Positions 23,843 through 33,176 of a DNA stretch of 64,000 bases are shown piece by piece. Source of the DNA: Streptomyces sp. FIT100 (GTDB taxonomy: Bacteria > Actinomycetota > Actinomycetes > Streptomycetales > Streptomycetaceae); contig NZ_CP075715.1 of the NCBI RefSeq assembly GCF_024584805.1, positions 4,412,526 through 4,476,525 on the forward strand, given 5' to 3'. A model generated the notes under the pieces. It worked only from the letters and a program-made list of their open reading frames with translations, did no database searches and was not told the origin of the DNA. Position numbers and translations under genes: made by a program. Within the stretch, counting starts at the first letter, position 1. The number at the start of each line of letters is the position of its first letter.

Positions 23843-25267
23843 TCAGTGGTGGAAGCCGGTGGCCGCCGCCTTGTCCTTGCTCAGCGGCGCGCTCTGGGCG
23901 CGCAGCTCCGGCATGGCCCGCTTCAGATCCTCGACCAGCAGCTCCGCGAGGTCCGCCGAGAATCCGTTGCGGCAGACGAAGCGCAGCACCGACAGGTCCT
24001 CGCGGTTGGGCGGGAAGGTGTACGCGGGCACCAGCCAGCCGTCCTCCCTCAGCCGCCGCGCGACGTCGAAGACGTCGAAGTTCGTGACGTCCGGGGCGGT
24101 CGTCACGGCGAAGACCGGCAACTGGTCCCCCCGGGTGAGCAGGCGGAAGTCGCCGAGCGCCTCGATCCTCTCGGCCAGGCTCCGCGCCACGTCGCGGGTG
24201 GTCTGCTGCACCGCCCGGTAGCCCTCGCGGCCGAGCCGCAGGAACGTGTAGTACTGCGCCACCACCTGGGCCCCGGGCCGCGAGAAGTTCAGCGCGAACG
24301 TCGGCATGTCGCCGCCGAGGTAGTTGACCCGGAAGACCAGCTCCTCCGGGAGGTCGTCCGGCGAGCGCCACAGCGCCCACCCCACCCCCGGGTAGACCAG
24401 CCCGTACTTGTGTCCCGAGGTGTTGATCGACGACACCCTCGGCAGCCGGAAGTCCCAGACCAGGTCCTCGTCCACGAAGGGCGCCACCATCGCTCCGGAC
24501 GCCCCGTCCACATGGACCGGGATGTCCAGGCCCGTACGCTCCTTGAGGGCGTCCAGCGCCGCGCAGACCTCCCCGACGGGCTCGTACGACCCGTCGAAGG
24601 TCGAGCCCAGGACCGCGACCACGCCGATGGTGTTCTCGTCGCAGAGGTCGGCGGCCGCCTGCGGGTCGAGATGGAAGCGGTCGCCCTCCATCGGGACCAG
24701 CCGGGGCTCCACCTCCCAGAAGTTGCAGAACTTGTCCCAGCAGACCTGGACGTTGACGCCCATGACGAGGTTCGGCCGGGCGCCGGCACCGGGGTAGCGG
24801 TCCGCGTTGCGCTTGGCCCACCGGCGCTTCAGCGCCATCCCCGCGAGCATGCACGCCTCGCTCGAACCCGTCGTCGAGCAGCCCACCGTCGTCGCCGGGT
24901 CGGGCGCGTGCCAGAGGTCGGCGAGCATCGCCACGCACCGCCGCTCCAGTTCGGCCGTCCGCGGGTACTCGTCCTTGTCGATCATGTTCTTGTCGCGGCA
25001 CTCCGCCATCAGCACCCCGGCCTCCGGCTCCATCCACGTCGTCACGAACGTGGCCAGGTTCAGCCGTGAGTTGCCGTCGAGCATCAGCTCGTCGTGGACC
25101 AGCTGATAGGCCGTCGAGGGTGCCATCGGCCCGTCCGGAAGCTGGTGTTTGGGCGGCGCGCAGGTCATCGAACCGACCGGATCCGCCTCCCCGTAGAACG
25201 GATTGAGGGAGAGCCTGCGCCGCTCCTCGCTCTCCTCGCGGCGCGTACCACCCTTGTGCAGTGCCAT
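23843..25267 (-). CDS. gadB: glutamate decarboxylase
   Basis: A 474-aa group II PLP decarboxylase. The PLP lysine is Lys287 in INTSGHKYG, preceded by HVDGASG (Asp254 contacts the pyridine N). NPFYGEADPVGSM and SRLNLATFVTTWMEPEA are characteristic of GadA/B. It converts glutamate to GABA plus CO2 and consumes a proton, giving acid tolerance. It lies 23 bp after a ClC transporter gene on the same strand, so the two are likely cotranscribed. No glutamate/GABA antiporter gene is adjacent. Confidence 0.95.
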   Translation of the reverse strand: MALHKGGTRREESEERRRLSLNPFYGEADPVGSMTCAPPKHQLPDGPMAPSTAYQLVHDELMLDGNSRLNLATFVTTWMEPEAGVLMAECRDKNMIDKDEYPRTAELERRCVAMLADLWHAPDPATTVGCSTTGSSEACMLAGMALKRRWAKRNADRYPGAGARPNLVMGVNVQVCWDKFCNFWEVEPRLVPMEGDRFHLDPQAAADLCDENTIGVVAVLGSTFDGSYEPVGEVCAALDALKERTGLDIPVHVDGASGAMVAPFVDEDLVWDFRLPRVSSINTSGHKYGLVYPGVGWALWRSPDDLPEELVFRVNYLGGDMPTFALNFSRPGAQVVAQYYTFLRLGREGYRAVQQTTRDVARSLAERIEALGDFRLLTRGDQLPVFAVTTAPDVTNFDVFDVARRLREDGWLVPAYTFPPNREDLSVLRFVCRNGFSADLAELLVEDLKRAMPELRAQSAPLSKDKAAATGFHH

Positions 25268-25290
25268 GTCGGATCGCCTTTCCGCGCCTC

Positions 25291-26574
25291 TCAGCGCAGT
25301 GATGTGCCGTCGTCGTGGAGTTGCATCTGGGCCCGCCCCGTCACCAGCAGCCAGGCCGGCAGCACGGCGACGCAGAGCAGTGGGAACACATGGGGGTCGG
25401 AGGCGAGCAGCGCCGCGGTGAACAGGCTCAGCCACCCCTGCCGGGTGACCGCGAGCAGCACCCCCAGCACCGCGCACACGACCCCGAGCGTCGGATGCAC
25501 TTCGGGTACGAGCGCGCTCACGCCGAGTCCGAGGGCGACGCCGGTGAACACGGAGGGGAAGATCCGCCCGCCCCGGAACCCGCAGCCGGCGGCGATCGTG
25601 AGCGCGCTCAGCTTGACCACCGTCATCAGGGCGAACTCCCTCGACGACCAGCCCGACGGGTCGTCGGCCAGCACCTTCATCTCGGCCAGGCCCTTGAAGA
25701 GGGTCAACTGACCGCCGAGGGCCCCGAGCAGGCCGAGCAGCACCCCGCCCGCGGTGATGCTCAGGACGGGGTGCCGGAGCCGTCGGAAGGCGGCGTGGAC
25801 GTACGGGAACGCGTACACGGCCGCCAGCCCGACCAGCGCCCCCAGCGAGGAGACGGCGACCGCCGCCGGCAGATCGCCCCAACGGGACCCGGACAATTGC
25901 GGCAGCGAGAGATCGAAGGTCGGATGCGCGATCAGTACGGTGGTCAGCGCGCCTGCGCCGCCCGCGAGCAGCGGGGCGAAGAGCTTGTCCCAGAGCGCGC
26001 CGGGGCCGCCCGGTTTGGCGGCGAGGGACTCGGTGAGGATCAGGGCGGCGGCCACGGGTGTGCCGAAGAGCGCCCCGATCGTGCCGGCGGCCGCGAGCCC
26101 GGCCCACAGGTCCGGGGCCGTACCGCGCATGGCCTTGCGGCCCAGCCAGGCCGCGAGCGCGATGTTCGAGGCCGTGATGGGGTTCTCGGGGCCGAGGCTG
26201 ACCCCGCCGGCCAGTGCGAGCATGCCGGCCAGCAGCAGACTCGGCACCACCGCGGCGGGCAGCGGCGGGTCGACGAGCCCCATGGTCGCGGGGTCGGGCC
26301 CGGCGTGTCCGTACACCTTCCACACCACGAGCCCCACGGCGAGGCCGGTGGCCGTCAGCATGGTGATGATCCAGAGCGTGGAGTAGGGGCCGACGCCGAC
26401 CGCCTTGGGCAGGGTGTCCCACAGCACGTTCTTGAGCAGGTCCGAGAGCTCGGTCACGGCCAGCAGGAGGAGGCTCGAACCGACGCCGACGACGAGCGCG
26501 GGGACGATCAGCGGCAGCAGCGTGCGCGCCGGTGTGGCCGCCGGGGCGTGGTCGGTCGTCGTCACGCGCCACAC
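25291..26574 (-). CDS. ClC-family chloride transporter/antiporter (YfeO-like)
   Basis: A 427-aa membrane protein with ~10 to 12 helices. The ClC selectivity regions are recognisable: GGVSLGPENPIT (equivalent of GREGP; the gating Glu is kept) and GFRGGRIFPSVFTG (equivalent of GGxFxP). The retained Glu fits a Cl-/H+ exchanger rather than a channel. Together with gadB it fits an acid-resistance role in which ClC acts as an electrical shunt during decarboxylation. Start GTG 26574; GTG 26565 is an alternative. Confidence 0.87.
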   Translation of the reverse strand: MWRVTTTDHAPAATPARTLLPLIVPALVVGVGSSLLLLAVTELSDLLKNVLWDTLPKAVGVGPYSTLWIITMLTATGLAVGLVVWKVYGHAGPDPATMGLVDPPLPAAVVPSLLLAGMLALAGGVSLGPENPITASNIALAAWLGRKAMRGTAPDLWAGLAAAGTIGALFGTPVAAALILTESLAAKPGGPGALWDKLFAPLLAGGAGALTTVLIAHPTFDLSLPQLSGSRWGDLPAAVAVSSLGALVGLAAVYAFPYVHAAFRRLRHPVLSITAGGVLLGLLGALGGQLTLFKGLAEMKVLADDPSGWSSREFALMTVVKLSALTIAAGCGFRGGRIFPSVFTGVALGLGVSALVPEVHPTLGVVCAVLGVLLAVTRQGWLSLFTAALLASDPHVFPLLCVAVLPAWLLVTGRAQMQLHDDGTSLR

Positions 26575-26644
26575 GATAACGGTCTAAATCACACATTTCG
26601 GGGTGCCGTGCGGCAGGGAACGCGGTGCGCGCGGCCCCGTGGCG

Positions 26645-27013
26645 TCATGCCTGAGGGGCGATCACCACGGCCGTGCCGTAAGCGCACACCTCCGTGCCCA
26701 CGTCCGCCGCCTCCGTCACATCGAAGCGGAACATGAGCACCGCGTTCGCGCCCCGTGAGCGGGCCTGTTCGACCAGCCGCTCCATCGCCTGGTTGCGGGT
26801 CTGCACGAGCGTCTTCGTCAGCCCTTTCAGCTCACCCCCGATCATCGACTTCAGGCCGGCGCCGATCTGGCTGCCGAGGTGCCGCGAACGCACCGTCAGC
26901 CCGAAGACCTCGCCGATGACCCGCTCCACCCGGAAACCCGGGGCGTCGTTGGTTGTGACGACCAGCACATCGGCGTGCGGGCCCTGGCCGCCGCCGTAGT
27001 CCTCGATACCCAT
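26645..27013 (-). CDS. YbjQ family (heavy-metal-binding domain) protein
   Basis: A 122-aa protein of the YbjQ/DUF74 family: VLVVTTNDAPGFRVERVIGE, RSRHLGSQIGAGLKSMIGGE and ARSRGANAVLMFRFDV. These form pentameric beta-alpha assemblies of unknown role despite the historical metal-binding label. ATG 27013 is used. Confidence 0.9.
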   Translation of the reverse strand: MGIEDYGGGQGPHADVLVVTTNDAPGFRVERVIGEVFGLTVRSRHLGSQIGAGLKSMIGGELKGLTKTLVQTRNQAMERLVEQARSRGANAVLMFRFDVTEAADVGTEVCAYGTAVVIAPQA

Positions 27014-27151
27014 GGCCACAGCTTCGTGGCTGTCTGTTCACCTCGCATCCGGTGAGGGCCGGTGGAACCGGGTGCCACCCGGATGCGTTGATACGTTTGG
27101 GCAGCCGCGCCGATGCGGCCTTTCAACTATCACCACAGGAGCCCGGACCTC

Positions 27152-27844
27152 GTGAACACCCTTGCGCTCGGACCGAGCTGGCTCGACCCGGACTATCTGA
27201 TCACCACGTTCGGCCTGATCGGCGTGCTCGTCATCGTCTTCGCCGAGTCCGGACTGCTCATCGGCTTCTTCCTGCCCGGCGACTCGCTGCTGTTCACCAC
27301 GGGTCTGCTCGTCACGACCGGTGTGATCGAGCAGCCCCTCTGGGTGGTCTGCACACTCGTCGTGCTCGCCGCGATCATCGGCGACCAGGTCGGCTATCTC
27401 TTCGGCCGCAAGGTGGGCCCGGCCCTCTTCAAGCGTCCCGACTCCAGGCTCTTCAAGCAGGAGAACGTGGAGAAGGCGCACGAGTTCTTCGAGAAGTACG
27501 GCCCGAAGTCCCTGGTCCTCGCCCGCTTCGTGCCCATCGTCCGCACCTTCACGCCGATCATCGCCGGTGTGAGCCGGATGAACTACCGCTCGTTCATCAC
27601 CTTCAACATCATCGGCGGTGTCCTGTGGGGCGCCGGTGTCACGCTGCTCGGCGCCGCGCTCGGCAAGGTGGACTTCGTCCACGAGAACATCGAGGCGATC
27701 CTCATCGGCATCGTCCTCCTCTCGGTGGTCCCGATCATCATCGAGTTCCTGCGGGCCCGCTCCAAGGGCAAGAAGGAAGCCGCCGCGGCCGGCCACGCGG
27801 ACGCGGCGCAGACGGCCGCCCGCGGCCGCCACGCCAAGCGCTGA
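27152..27844 (+). CDS. DedA family membrane protein
   Basis: A 230-aa protein with the DedA/VTT layout: ESGLLIGFFLPGDSLLF re-entrant region, then GDQVGYLFGRKVGPALF and FARFVPIVRTFTPIIAGVSRM-type second re-entrant region. DedA proteins are lipid flippases or proton-driven transporters that support membrane homeostasis. A Lys/Ala-rich cytoplasmic tail follows. GTG 27152 was chosen because GGAG sits 9 bp upstream; ATG 27113 is in frame. Confidence 0.88.
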   Translation: MNTLALGPSWLDPDYLITTFGLIGVLVIVFAESGLLIGFFLPGDSLLFTTGLLVTTGVIEQPLWVVCTLVVLAAIIGDQVGYLFGRKVGPALFKRPDSRLFKQENVEKAHEFFEKYGPKSLVLARFVPIVRTFTPIIAGVSRMNYRSFITFNIIGGVLWGAGVTLLGAALGKVDFVHENIEAILIGIVLLSVVPIIIEFLRARSKGKKEAAAAGHADAAQTAARGRHAKR

Positions 27845-27893
27845 CGCACGCTGAAGCGCCCCGGAGGCGAACCGAGCCGCAAGAAATCAGCAG

Positions 27894-29582
27894 CTAGAAG
27901 CCGCGCGTCCGCTTGGCCGCGCGGCGCCGGCCCGCCGCCGCCGGGCTGCGCAGGAACAGCCGGGCCAGCTCACCGCCCAGGTTCACCCCGATCGCGATCG
28001 CCAGCGCCAGCGCCGCCGCCCTCGCCAGCGAGGCGAAGCCCTCGTCCATGTTGTTCTGCGCGATGTGCAGCACACCGAAGTACGTGGCGCTACCCGGCAG
28101 CAGCGGACCGATCGCCGCCGTCACATACGGCAGTGACGAGGTGTGCTGCACACGGGCCAGCAACTGCCCGAACAGACCGACCAGACCGGCCGCCACCGCC
28201 GTGGCCATCACCGAGGAGCCACCGGCCGTCACCGCGATCGCCGCGTAGACCACCCAGGCCACTCCGCCGTTGACGGCCGCGATCAGCACAGTGGAACGAT
28301 CCTGCTGGAGCAGTACGGCGAAGGTCAGACACAGCACCATCGACGCCAGGATCTGCACCACCGGCCGTTCGACGATGCTCAGCGACCCCTCAGGACTGAG
28401 GTTCGCCTCGAACTGCACGCCCACGTACAGCACCGTGAGCACCCCGACGACGATCGCCACGAAGAAGTAGGCGACCTCCAGCAGCCGGGCCGACGCGGTG
28501 ATGTAGAAGCCCGTCAGCCCGTCCTGCACCGCCGCCACCAGAGCCCGTCCCGGGATCAGCGCGAACAGCCCACCCGTGATGACCGCGGACGGCCGCAGGT
28601 CCGCGTGGAGCGCACTGAGCGCCACCCCCATCCCGGCCGGCGGCATCGCCGCCACCACGAACTGGTAGAACTCCGGCAGCCCGCGCCCCGCGCACAGCCA
28701 CGCCAGCCGGTCGCCCAGCATCGCGCCGACCGCCGCCGCCACGAACACCAGCGGGCCACCGCCGACCAGCACGGACGCCGAGCCGGCGAGGATGCCCGCG
28801 GCGAGCGTGAGGACCCAGCCGGGGTACGGATGCCGGTTCCTGCGGATCTCGGCGAGCCGCCGGTACGCCTCGTCGAGCCGGACCTCGTGGTCCTCGGCGC
28901 TGATGTCGGCGACCAGCTGGTAGACGGCGGTCAGCCGGGTGTAGTCGGTGCCCCGGCGCCGTACCGTCCGGTTCGCCGTCACCGGATCGTCGACGAGCGA
29001 CGGCTGGTACGTGATCGACAGCAGCGTGAAGGTGACAGTGGGCTCGCAGGTCTCGAGCCCGTACGAGCTCGTGATCGCGAGCATCGCCGCCTCGACGTCC
29101 TCGGCGCCCTCACCGCCCGCGAGCAGCAGCTCGCCGATACGCAGCGTCAGGTCGAGCACGCGCGGTACCGCGGGCCCCGACTCGTCGTGCCGCTGGACGG
29201 GCTCCGGCACCGGCCGCTCGCCCACCGGGATCCGCAGCATCGTGCGCATCCGGTCCTGCCAGGGCGCGTCCTTGGAGAGCTGGACCACCGGAATGCCGTA
29301 CGCCGGGGTGAAGACCGGCGGGGACTCCTTCGCGCGGTACGTCGCCGGCGGGGCGAACGCGCTGCCCTCGGGCTCGGCGGGGGGCTCCGTCGACAGTCCT
29401 TCGGGAACGGCGAACTCGGAGGACGGATGGTCCTCCTCGGACGGGCCGGGCTGCTCGACACCCTCCGGCGGGGCGAAGGCGCTGTGCGCCTCGTCCGACT
29501 GCGGCTTCCGGTCCTCAGCAGGACCTTCGGGCTCCGCCACCACCGCTACTCCCGACTCCTCCGTCGTCGCGTCCGTCGTCAC
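27894..29582 (-). CDS. threonine/serine exporter (ThrE) family protein
   Basis: A 562-aa protein. A ~130-residue N-terminal region rich in Pro/Glu carries three copies of a FAPPEG/FAVPEG/FAPPAT element. Next comes a soluble ThrE domain (RVLDLTLRIGELLLAGGEGAEDVE), then about ten membrane helices from the fused ThrE and ThrE_2 halves (YPGWVLTLAAGILAGSASVL; LYVGVQFEANLSPEGSLS). It exports Thr/Ser driven by proton motive force. GTG start at 29582, ~40 bp downstream of the ppa terminator. Confidence 0.88.
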   Translation of the reverse strand: MTTDATTEESGVAVVAEPEGPAEDRKPQSDEAHSAFAPPEGVEQPGPSEEDHPSSEFAVPEGLSTEPPAEPEGSAFAPPATYRAKESPPVFTPAYGIPVVQLSKDAPWQDRMRTMLRIPVGERPVPEPVQRHDESGPAVPRVLDLTLRIGELLLAGGEGAEDVEAAMLAITSSYGLETCEPTVTFTLLSITYQPSLVDDPVTANRTVRRRGTDYTRLTAVYQLVADISAEDHEVRLDEAYRRLAEIRRNRHPYPGWVLTLAAGILAGSASVLVGGGPLVFVAAAVGAMLGDRLAWLCAGRGLPEFYQFVVAAMPPAGMGVALSALHADLRPSAVITGGLFALIPGRALVAAVQDGLTGFYITASARLLEVAYFFVAIVVGVLTVLYVGVQFEANLSPEGSLSIVERPVVQILASMVLCLTFAVLLQQDRSTVLIAAVNGGVAWVVYAAIAVTAGGSSVMATAVAAGLVGLFGQLLARVQHTSSLPYVTAAIGPLLPGSATYFGVLHIAQNNMDEGFASLARAAALALAIAIGVNLGGELARLFLRSPAAAGRRRAAKRTRGF

Positions 29583-29621
29583 GTCCGCTGTTCCGTCACG
29601 CTCCGGCTGCGGCCAGTATGC

Positions 29622-29660
29622 GACGGGCGGTGCACCCCCCGCTGGGGTGCACCGCCCGTC
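29622..29660 (-). terminator. hairpin terminator of ppa
   Basis: A perfect 17-bp stem (GACGGGCGGTGCACCCC / GGGGTGCACCGCCCGTC) with a 5-nt loop, 17 bp after the ppa stop codon. No U-tract. Confidence 0.8.
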
Positions 29661-29676
29661 GTACCGGAAAGGGTGG

Positions 29677-30171
29677 TCAGTGAGCGCCGCCCTGCGCCTC
29701 CAGGCGCTTGAAGGAGGCCTCGATCTCGGCCTCGGCCTCGGCGCGGCCGACCCAGTTGGCGCCCTCGACCGACTTGCCGGGCTCCAGGTCCTTGTAGACC
29801 TCGAAGAAGTGCTGGATCTCCAGGCGGTCGAACTCGGACACGTGGTGGATGTCGCGCAGGTGCTCCACACGCGGGTCGGAGGCCGGGACACAGAGCAGCT
29901 TGTCGTCGCCGCCGGCCTCGTCCGTCATACGGAACATGCCGATGGCGCGGCACTTGATCAGACAGCCGGGGAACGTCGGCTCGTCCAGGATGACCAGGGC
30001 GTCCAGCGGGTCGCCGTCCTCGCCGAGGGTGTTCTCGACGAAGCCGTAGTCGGCGGGGTAGCTGGTCGAGGTGAAGAGGCGACGGTCCAGACGGATCCGG
30101 CCGGTCTCGTGGTCCACCTCGTACTTGTTCCGCGACCCCTTCGGGATCTCGATGGTGACGTCGAACTCCAC
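29677..30171 (-). CDS. ppa: inorganic pyrophosphatase
   Basis: A 164-aa family I pyrophosphatase: EFDVTIEIPKGSRNKYEVDH at the start, YPADYGFVENTLGEDGDPLD with catalytic Asp/Glu residues, and ILDEPTFPG. It hydrolyses PPi to drive biosynthesis. GTG 30171 is chosen because GGAGGAG lies 8 bp upstream; a GTG three codons earlier would overlap the ribosome site. Divergent from dacB. Confidence 0.96.
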   Translation of the reverse strand: MEFDVTIEIPKGSRNKYEVDHETGRIRLDRRLFTSTSYPADYGFVENTLGEDGDPLDALVILDEPTFPGCLIKCRAIGMFRMTDEAGGDDKLLCVPASDPRVEHLRDIHHVSEFDRLEIQHFFEVYKDLEPGKSVEGANWVGRAEAEAEIEASFKRLEAQGGAH

Positions 30172-30312
30172 GGGTGGCACTCCTCCATGATCAACACATA
30201 TGTAGGTGACGCTGTGTCCGGCGAACCCGCCGGGGTGCCATGCTCGCGGCAGGGCGCAGTGATTAAGTGTCCCCTACGCAGCTGTGTGATCGCGAAAGGG
30301 GCTGGGTCAGTC

Positions 30313-31707
30313 GTGCCCGACCAGAGAACTTGGCAGCTCACGGCCGGTGCGGCCGCGGTCGGTCTCGCCGTCGCGGCCGGGGCGGTGGCCGCGGCCGGCC
30401 CCTGGGACTCCGGTCAGCGTACGGCCGAGCGTGACCGGGTCGCCGCTCTGAGCCCCACAGGTGGCGCACATCACCAGGCGCCCGCGCCCGCGCCTGCCGA
30501 GGCCGACGGGCCCGCACCCGCCCCCAGCGCCCCGGGAGTACTCGCCGCACCTGCCGCCCCCGTGGCCGCACCGGCCCCCGCGCCGCTCGCGAAGGCCATC
30601 GAGCCGCTGCTCCGGGACCCCAAGCTCGGCCCCGTCGTCACCGCCTCCGTCATCGACGTCTCCAGCGGCAAACAGCTGTACGGCAAGGGCCAGGGCACCC
30701 TCATGACCCCCGCGTCCACCATCAAGATCGCCACGGCGGCCGCCGCCCTGTCCGCCAGGGGACCCGCCCACCGCATCCCCACCACGGCCGTGGCAGCCCC
30801 CGACTACAGCGCGATCACCCTGGTCGGCGGCGGTGACCCCACCCTCGACATGGCCCGTCTGCGCACCCTGGCCGACTCCACCGCGCAGGCCCTGCGCGAA
30901 CACGGCGTCAGCACGATCCGGCTGTCGTACGACACCTCGCTCTACAGCGGCCCCGTCCGGCACCCCATAGGGAGCAACGACAACATCGCCCCGGTCAGCC
31001 CCCTGATGATCAACGAGGGCCGGCTCGACGACTCCACCAGCGGCCCGGCGCCGCGCGGCGCCGACCCGGCCCGCGACACCGCCGCCGCGTTCCTCGGGAT
31101 GCTCGGCGTACGCGGCATCAACACCGAGGCGGGCCCCGTCCCCGGCAAGGCCCCGGTCAAGGGGGTCCCCGTCGGGAAGACCCTCTCGGCACCCCTGTCC
31201 GCGCTGGTCGAACGCACGCTGACCAACAGCGACAACGACATCGCCGAGGCGCTGGCCCGGCAGACGGCGATCGCGGGCGGCCGTCCCGCGAGCTTCGCGG
31301 GCGCCCAGGCCGCCGTCACCGAACGGCTCAAGCGGCTGAAACTCCCCGCGGGCAAGGCGGTGTTCGCCGACGGCAGCGGACTGAACCGCGGGGACAAGGT
31401 CTCCGCGACCCTCCTCACCGCCCTGCTCGCCCGCGCGGCGGACCCCGCCCACCCCGAACTCCGCCCCGTCCTCACCGGCCTCCCGGTCGCCGGCTTCACC
31501 GGCACCCTCACGGGCCGCTCCGAAGCCCGCAGCGCCGGTCTCGTCCGCGCCAAGACCGGCAGCCTCACCGGAGTCGACACCCTCGCGGGCACCGCCGTCT
31601 CCTCCGACGGCCGCCTCCTCGCCTTCGCCTTCATGGCCGGGCGCACCCCCGCCTACGGCGCGGGCCGCCCGGCGCTGGACCGCATGGCATCGGCGCTGAT
31701 CCCGTAA
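30313..31707 (+). CDS. dacB: D-alanyl-D-alanine carboxypeptidase (PBP4/DacB type)
   Basis: A 464-aa exported penicillin-binding protein. An N-terminal hydrophobic segment (LTAGAAAVGLAVAAGAVAAA) acts as signal/anchor, followed by an Ala/Pro-rich linker to about residue 93. Active-site motifs are S135-TIK (SxxK), SDN in NSDNDIAEALAR, and KTG in RAKTGSLTG. It trims or cuts peptidoglycan stem peptides outside the membrane. The GTG start has AAAGGGG about 14 bp upstream; GTG 30287 is an in-frame alternative. Confidence 0.92.
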   Translation: MPDQRTWQLTAGAAAVGLAVAAGAVAAAGPWDSGQRTAERDRVAALSPTGGAHHQAPAPAPAEADGPAPAPSAPGVLAAPAAPVAAPAPAPLAKAIEPLLRDPKLGPVVTASVIDVSSGKQLYGKGQGTLMTPASTIKIATAAAALSARGPAHRIPTTAVAAPDYSAITLVGGGDPTLDMARLRTLADSTAQALREHGVSTIRLSYDTSLYSGPVRHPIGSNDNIAPVSPLMINEGRLDDSTSGPAPRGADPARDTAAAFLGMLGVRGINTEAGPVPGKAPVKGVPVGKTLSAPLSALVERTLTNSDNDIAEALARQTAIAGGRPASFAGAQAAVTERLKRLKLPAGKAVFADGSGLNRGDKVSATLLTALLARAADPAHPELRPVLTGLPVAGFTGTLTGRSEARSAGLVRAKTGSLTGVDTLAGTAVSSDGRLLAFAFMAGRTPAYGAGRPALDRMASALIP

Positions 31708-31862
31708 GACCAGGGCCGGGCTCGTCTTACGGCTGGGGCTCCGGCCCGAGGCCCGTGGCGGGGGGACCGCGGCGGGAGCCGGAGCGACTCGCGGCCGGTC
31801 CAACGGCCGTGGTGTGGGGCGACAGCCGACCGCGGGCGGGCTCTTCAACGTACGGTTGACGC

Positions 31863-32987
31863 ATGACGAGCATCGGTGGTGCCGAGATGGTCGACTGGAA
31901 CCTCGCGGTCGCGACCGCGACCCGACTCGTGCGGCCGGGTCCCGACGTCAGCCGGGACGAGGCGCGGGCCGTCGTCGCCGAGCTGCGGCGGCATGCCAAG
32001 GCGTCCGAGGAGCACGTCCGGGAGTTCACCCGGATGATCCCCGACGGGCATCGGCCCGAGGACACCCCCGTCCTCGTCGTCGACCGGCCGGGCTGGGTGA
32101 AGGCCAACGTCGCGGGCTTCCGCGAGCTGCTGAAGCCCTTGCTGGACAAGATGCAGGAGCGCCGCGCCGGCACCCCCGGCGGGTCCGTGCTCGGCGTCGT
32201 CGGCGGCAAGGTCACCGGCGTCGAGCTGGGCATGCTCCTGTCGTTCCTGGCCTCCCGCGTCCTCGGGCAGTACGAGACCTTCGCGCCGCCCAGCCGCGAG
32301 CTGCCCGGTGCCCCCGGCAGCGGCGGCCGGCTGCTGCTCGTCGCGCCGAACATCGTCCACGTCGAGCGCGAAATGGACGTCGCCCCGCACGACTTCCGGC
32401 TCTGGGTCTGCCTCCACGAGGAGACACACCGCACCCAGTTCACCGGCGTGCCCTGGCTGCGCGACCACCTGGAGGGCGAGATCCAGTCATTCCTCACCGA
32501 GACCGACGTGGACCCGATGACGGTCCTCGAACGGCTGCGTGAGGCTGCCCAGTCGCTCGCCGGAGGCCGCCCCGAGGGCGAGGAGGACGAGGGCCGCTCC
32601 CTCGTGGAGATCGTCCAGACACCGGAGCAGCGCGAGATCCTCGGCCGGCTGACCGCCGTGATGTCCCTGCTCGAAGGCCACGCGGACTTCGTCATGGACG
32701 GCGTCGGCCCCCAGGTCGTGCCCTCCGTCAGCGAGATCCGGGAGAAGTTCCAGCAGCGCAGGGCCCGCGGCGCCTCACGGCTCGACACGGCGCTGCGCAA
32801 GCTGCTCGGACTCGACGCGAAGCTGCGCCAGTACCGCGACGGCGAGCGCTTCGTGCGGGCCGTCGTCGGGCAGGTCGGCATGGACGGCTTCAACCGCGTC
32901 TGGACGTCGCCCAACACCCTTCCGACCAAGGCGGAGATCGCCGAACCGGCGGACTGGGTCGCGCGAGTGCACCGTAAGGCAGACTGA
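31863..32987 (+). CDS. zinc-dependent metalloprotease-like protein (zincin, DUF2342)
   Basis: A 374-aa protein of the actinobacterial DUF2342 family. The zinc site HExxH appears as CLHEETHRTQF (residues ~181-185) and a further ligand region as LLEGHADFVMDG. VDWNLAVATATRLVRPGP at the start is characteristic. The gene typically lies directly before tilS and hpt. Substrate is unknown; some databases call it F420-associated hydrolase. ATG 31863. Confidence 0.87.
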   Translation: MTSIGGAEMVDWNLAVATATRLVRPGPDVSRDEARAVVAELRRHAKASEEHVREFTRMIPDGHRPEDTPVLVVDRPGWVKANVAGFRELLKPLLDKMQERRAGTPGGSVLGVVGGKVTGVELGMLLSFLASRVLGQYETFAPPSRELPGAPGSGGRLLLVAPNIVHVEREMDVAPHDFRLWVCLHEETHRTQFTGVPWLRDHLEGEIQSFLTETDVDPMTVLERLREAAQSLAGGRPEGEEDEGRSLVEIVQTPEQREILGRLTAVMSLLEGHADFVMDGVGPQVVPSVSEIREKFQQRRARGASRLDTALRKLLGLDAKLRQYRDGERFVRAVVGQVGMDGFNRVWTSPNTLPTKAEIAEPADWVARVHRKAD

Positions 32988-32990
32988 GGA

Positions 32991-33058
32991 AGGGCATACG
33001 GCCCACGGCAGAAGGATGCCCTCGTAATCACCCATCCGAGGGACCGTGGGCGATGGGT
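32991..33058. promoter_or_regulatory. interlocking complementary segments upstream of tilS
   Basis: Three pairings overlap in order: AGGGCAT (32991) with ATGCCCT (33016), GCCCACGG (33001) with CCGTGGGC (33044), and ACCCATC (33030) with GATGGGT (33052). The middle pair crosses both others, so they cannot all form as nested hairpins; either alternative folds or a pseudoknot result. May be the terminator/attenuator between the zincin gene and tilS. Confidence 0.45.
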
Positions 33059-33176
33059 AGGCGTGCAATGCTCGGGGAACGGCCCGGTTCTGTCACCATC
33101 GACGCACTCTGAGTGACCGATCCTCCTCCGTCCCGACTCCGACCGAGGCACCCCAACTCCACGAAGGGCACCGGAC

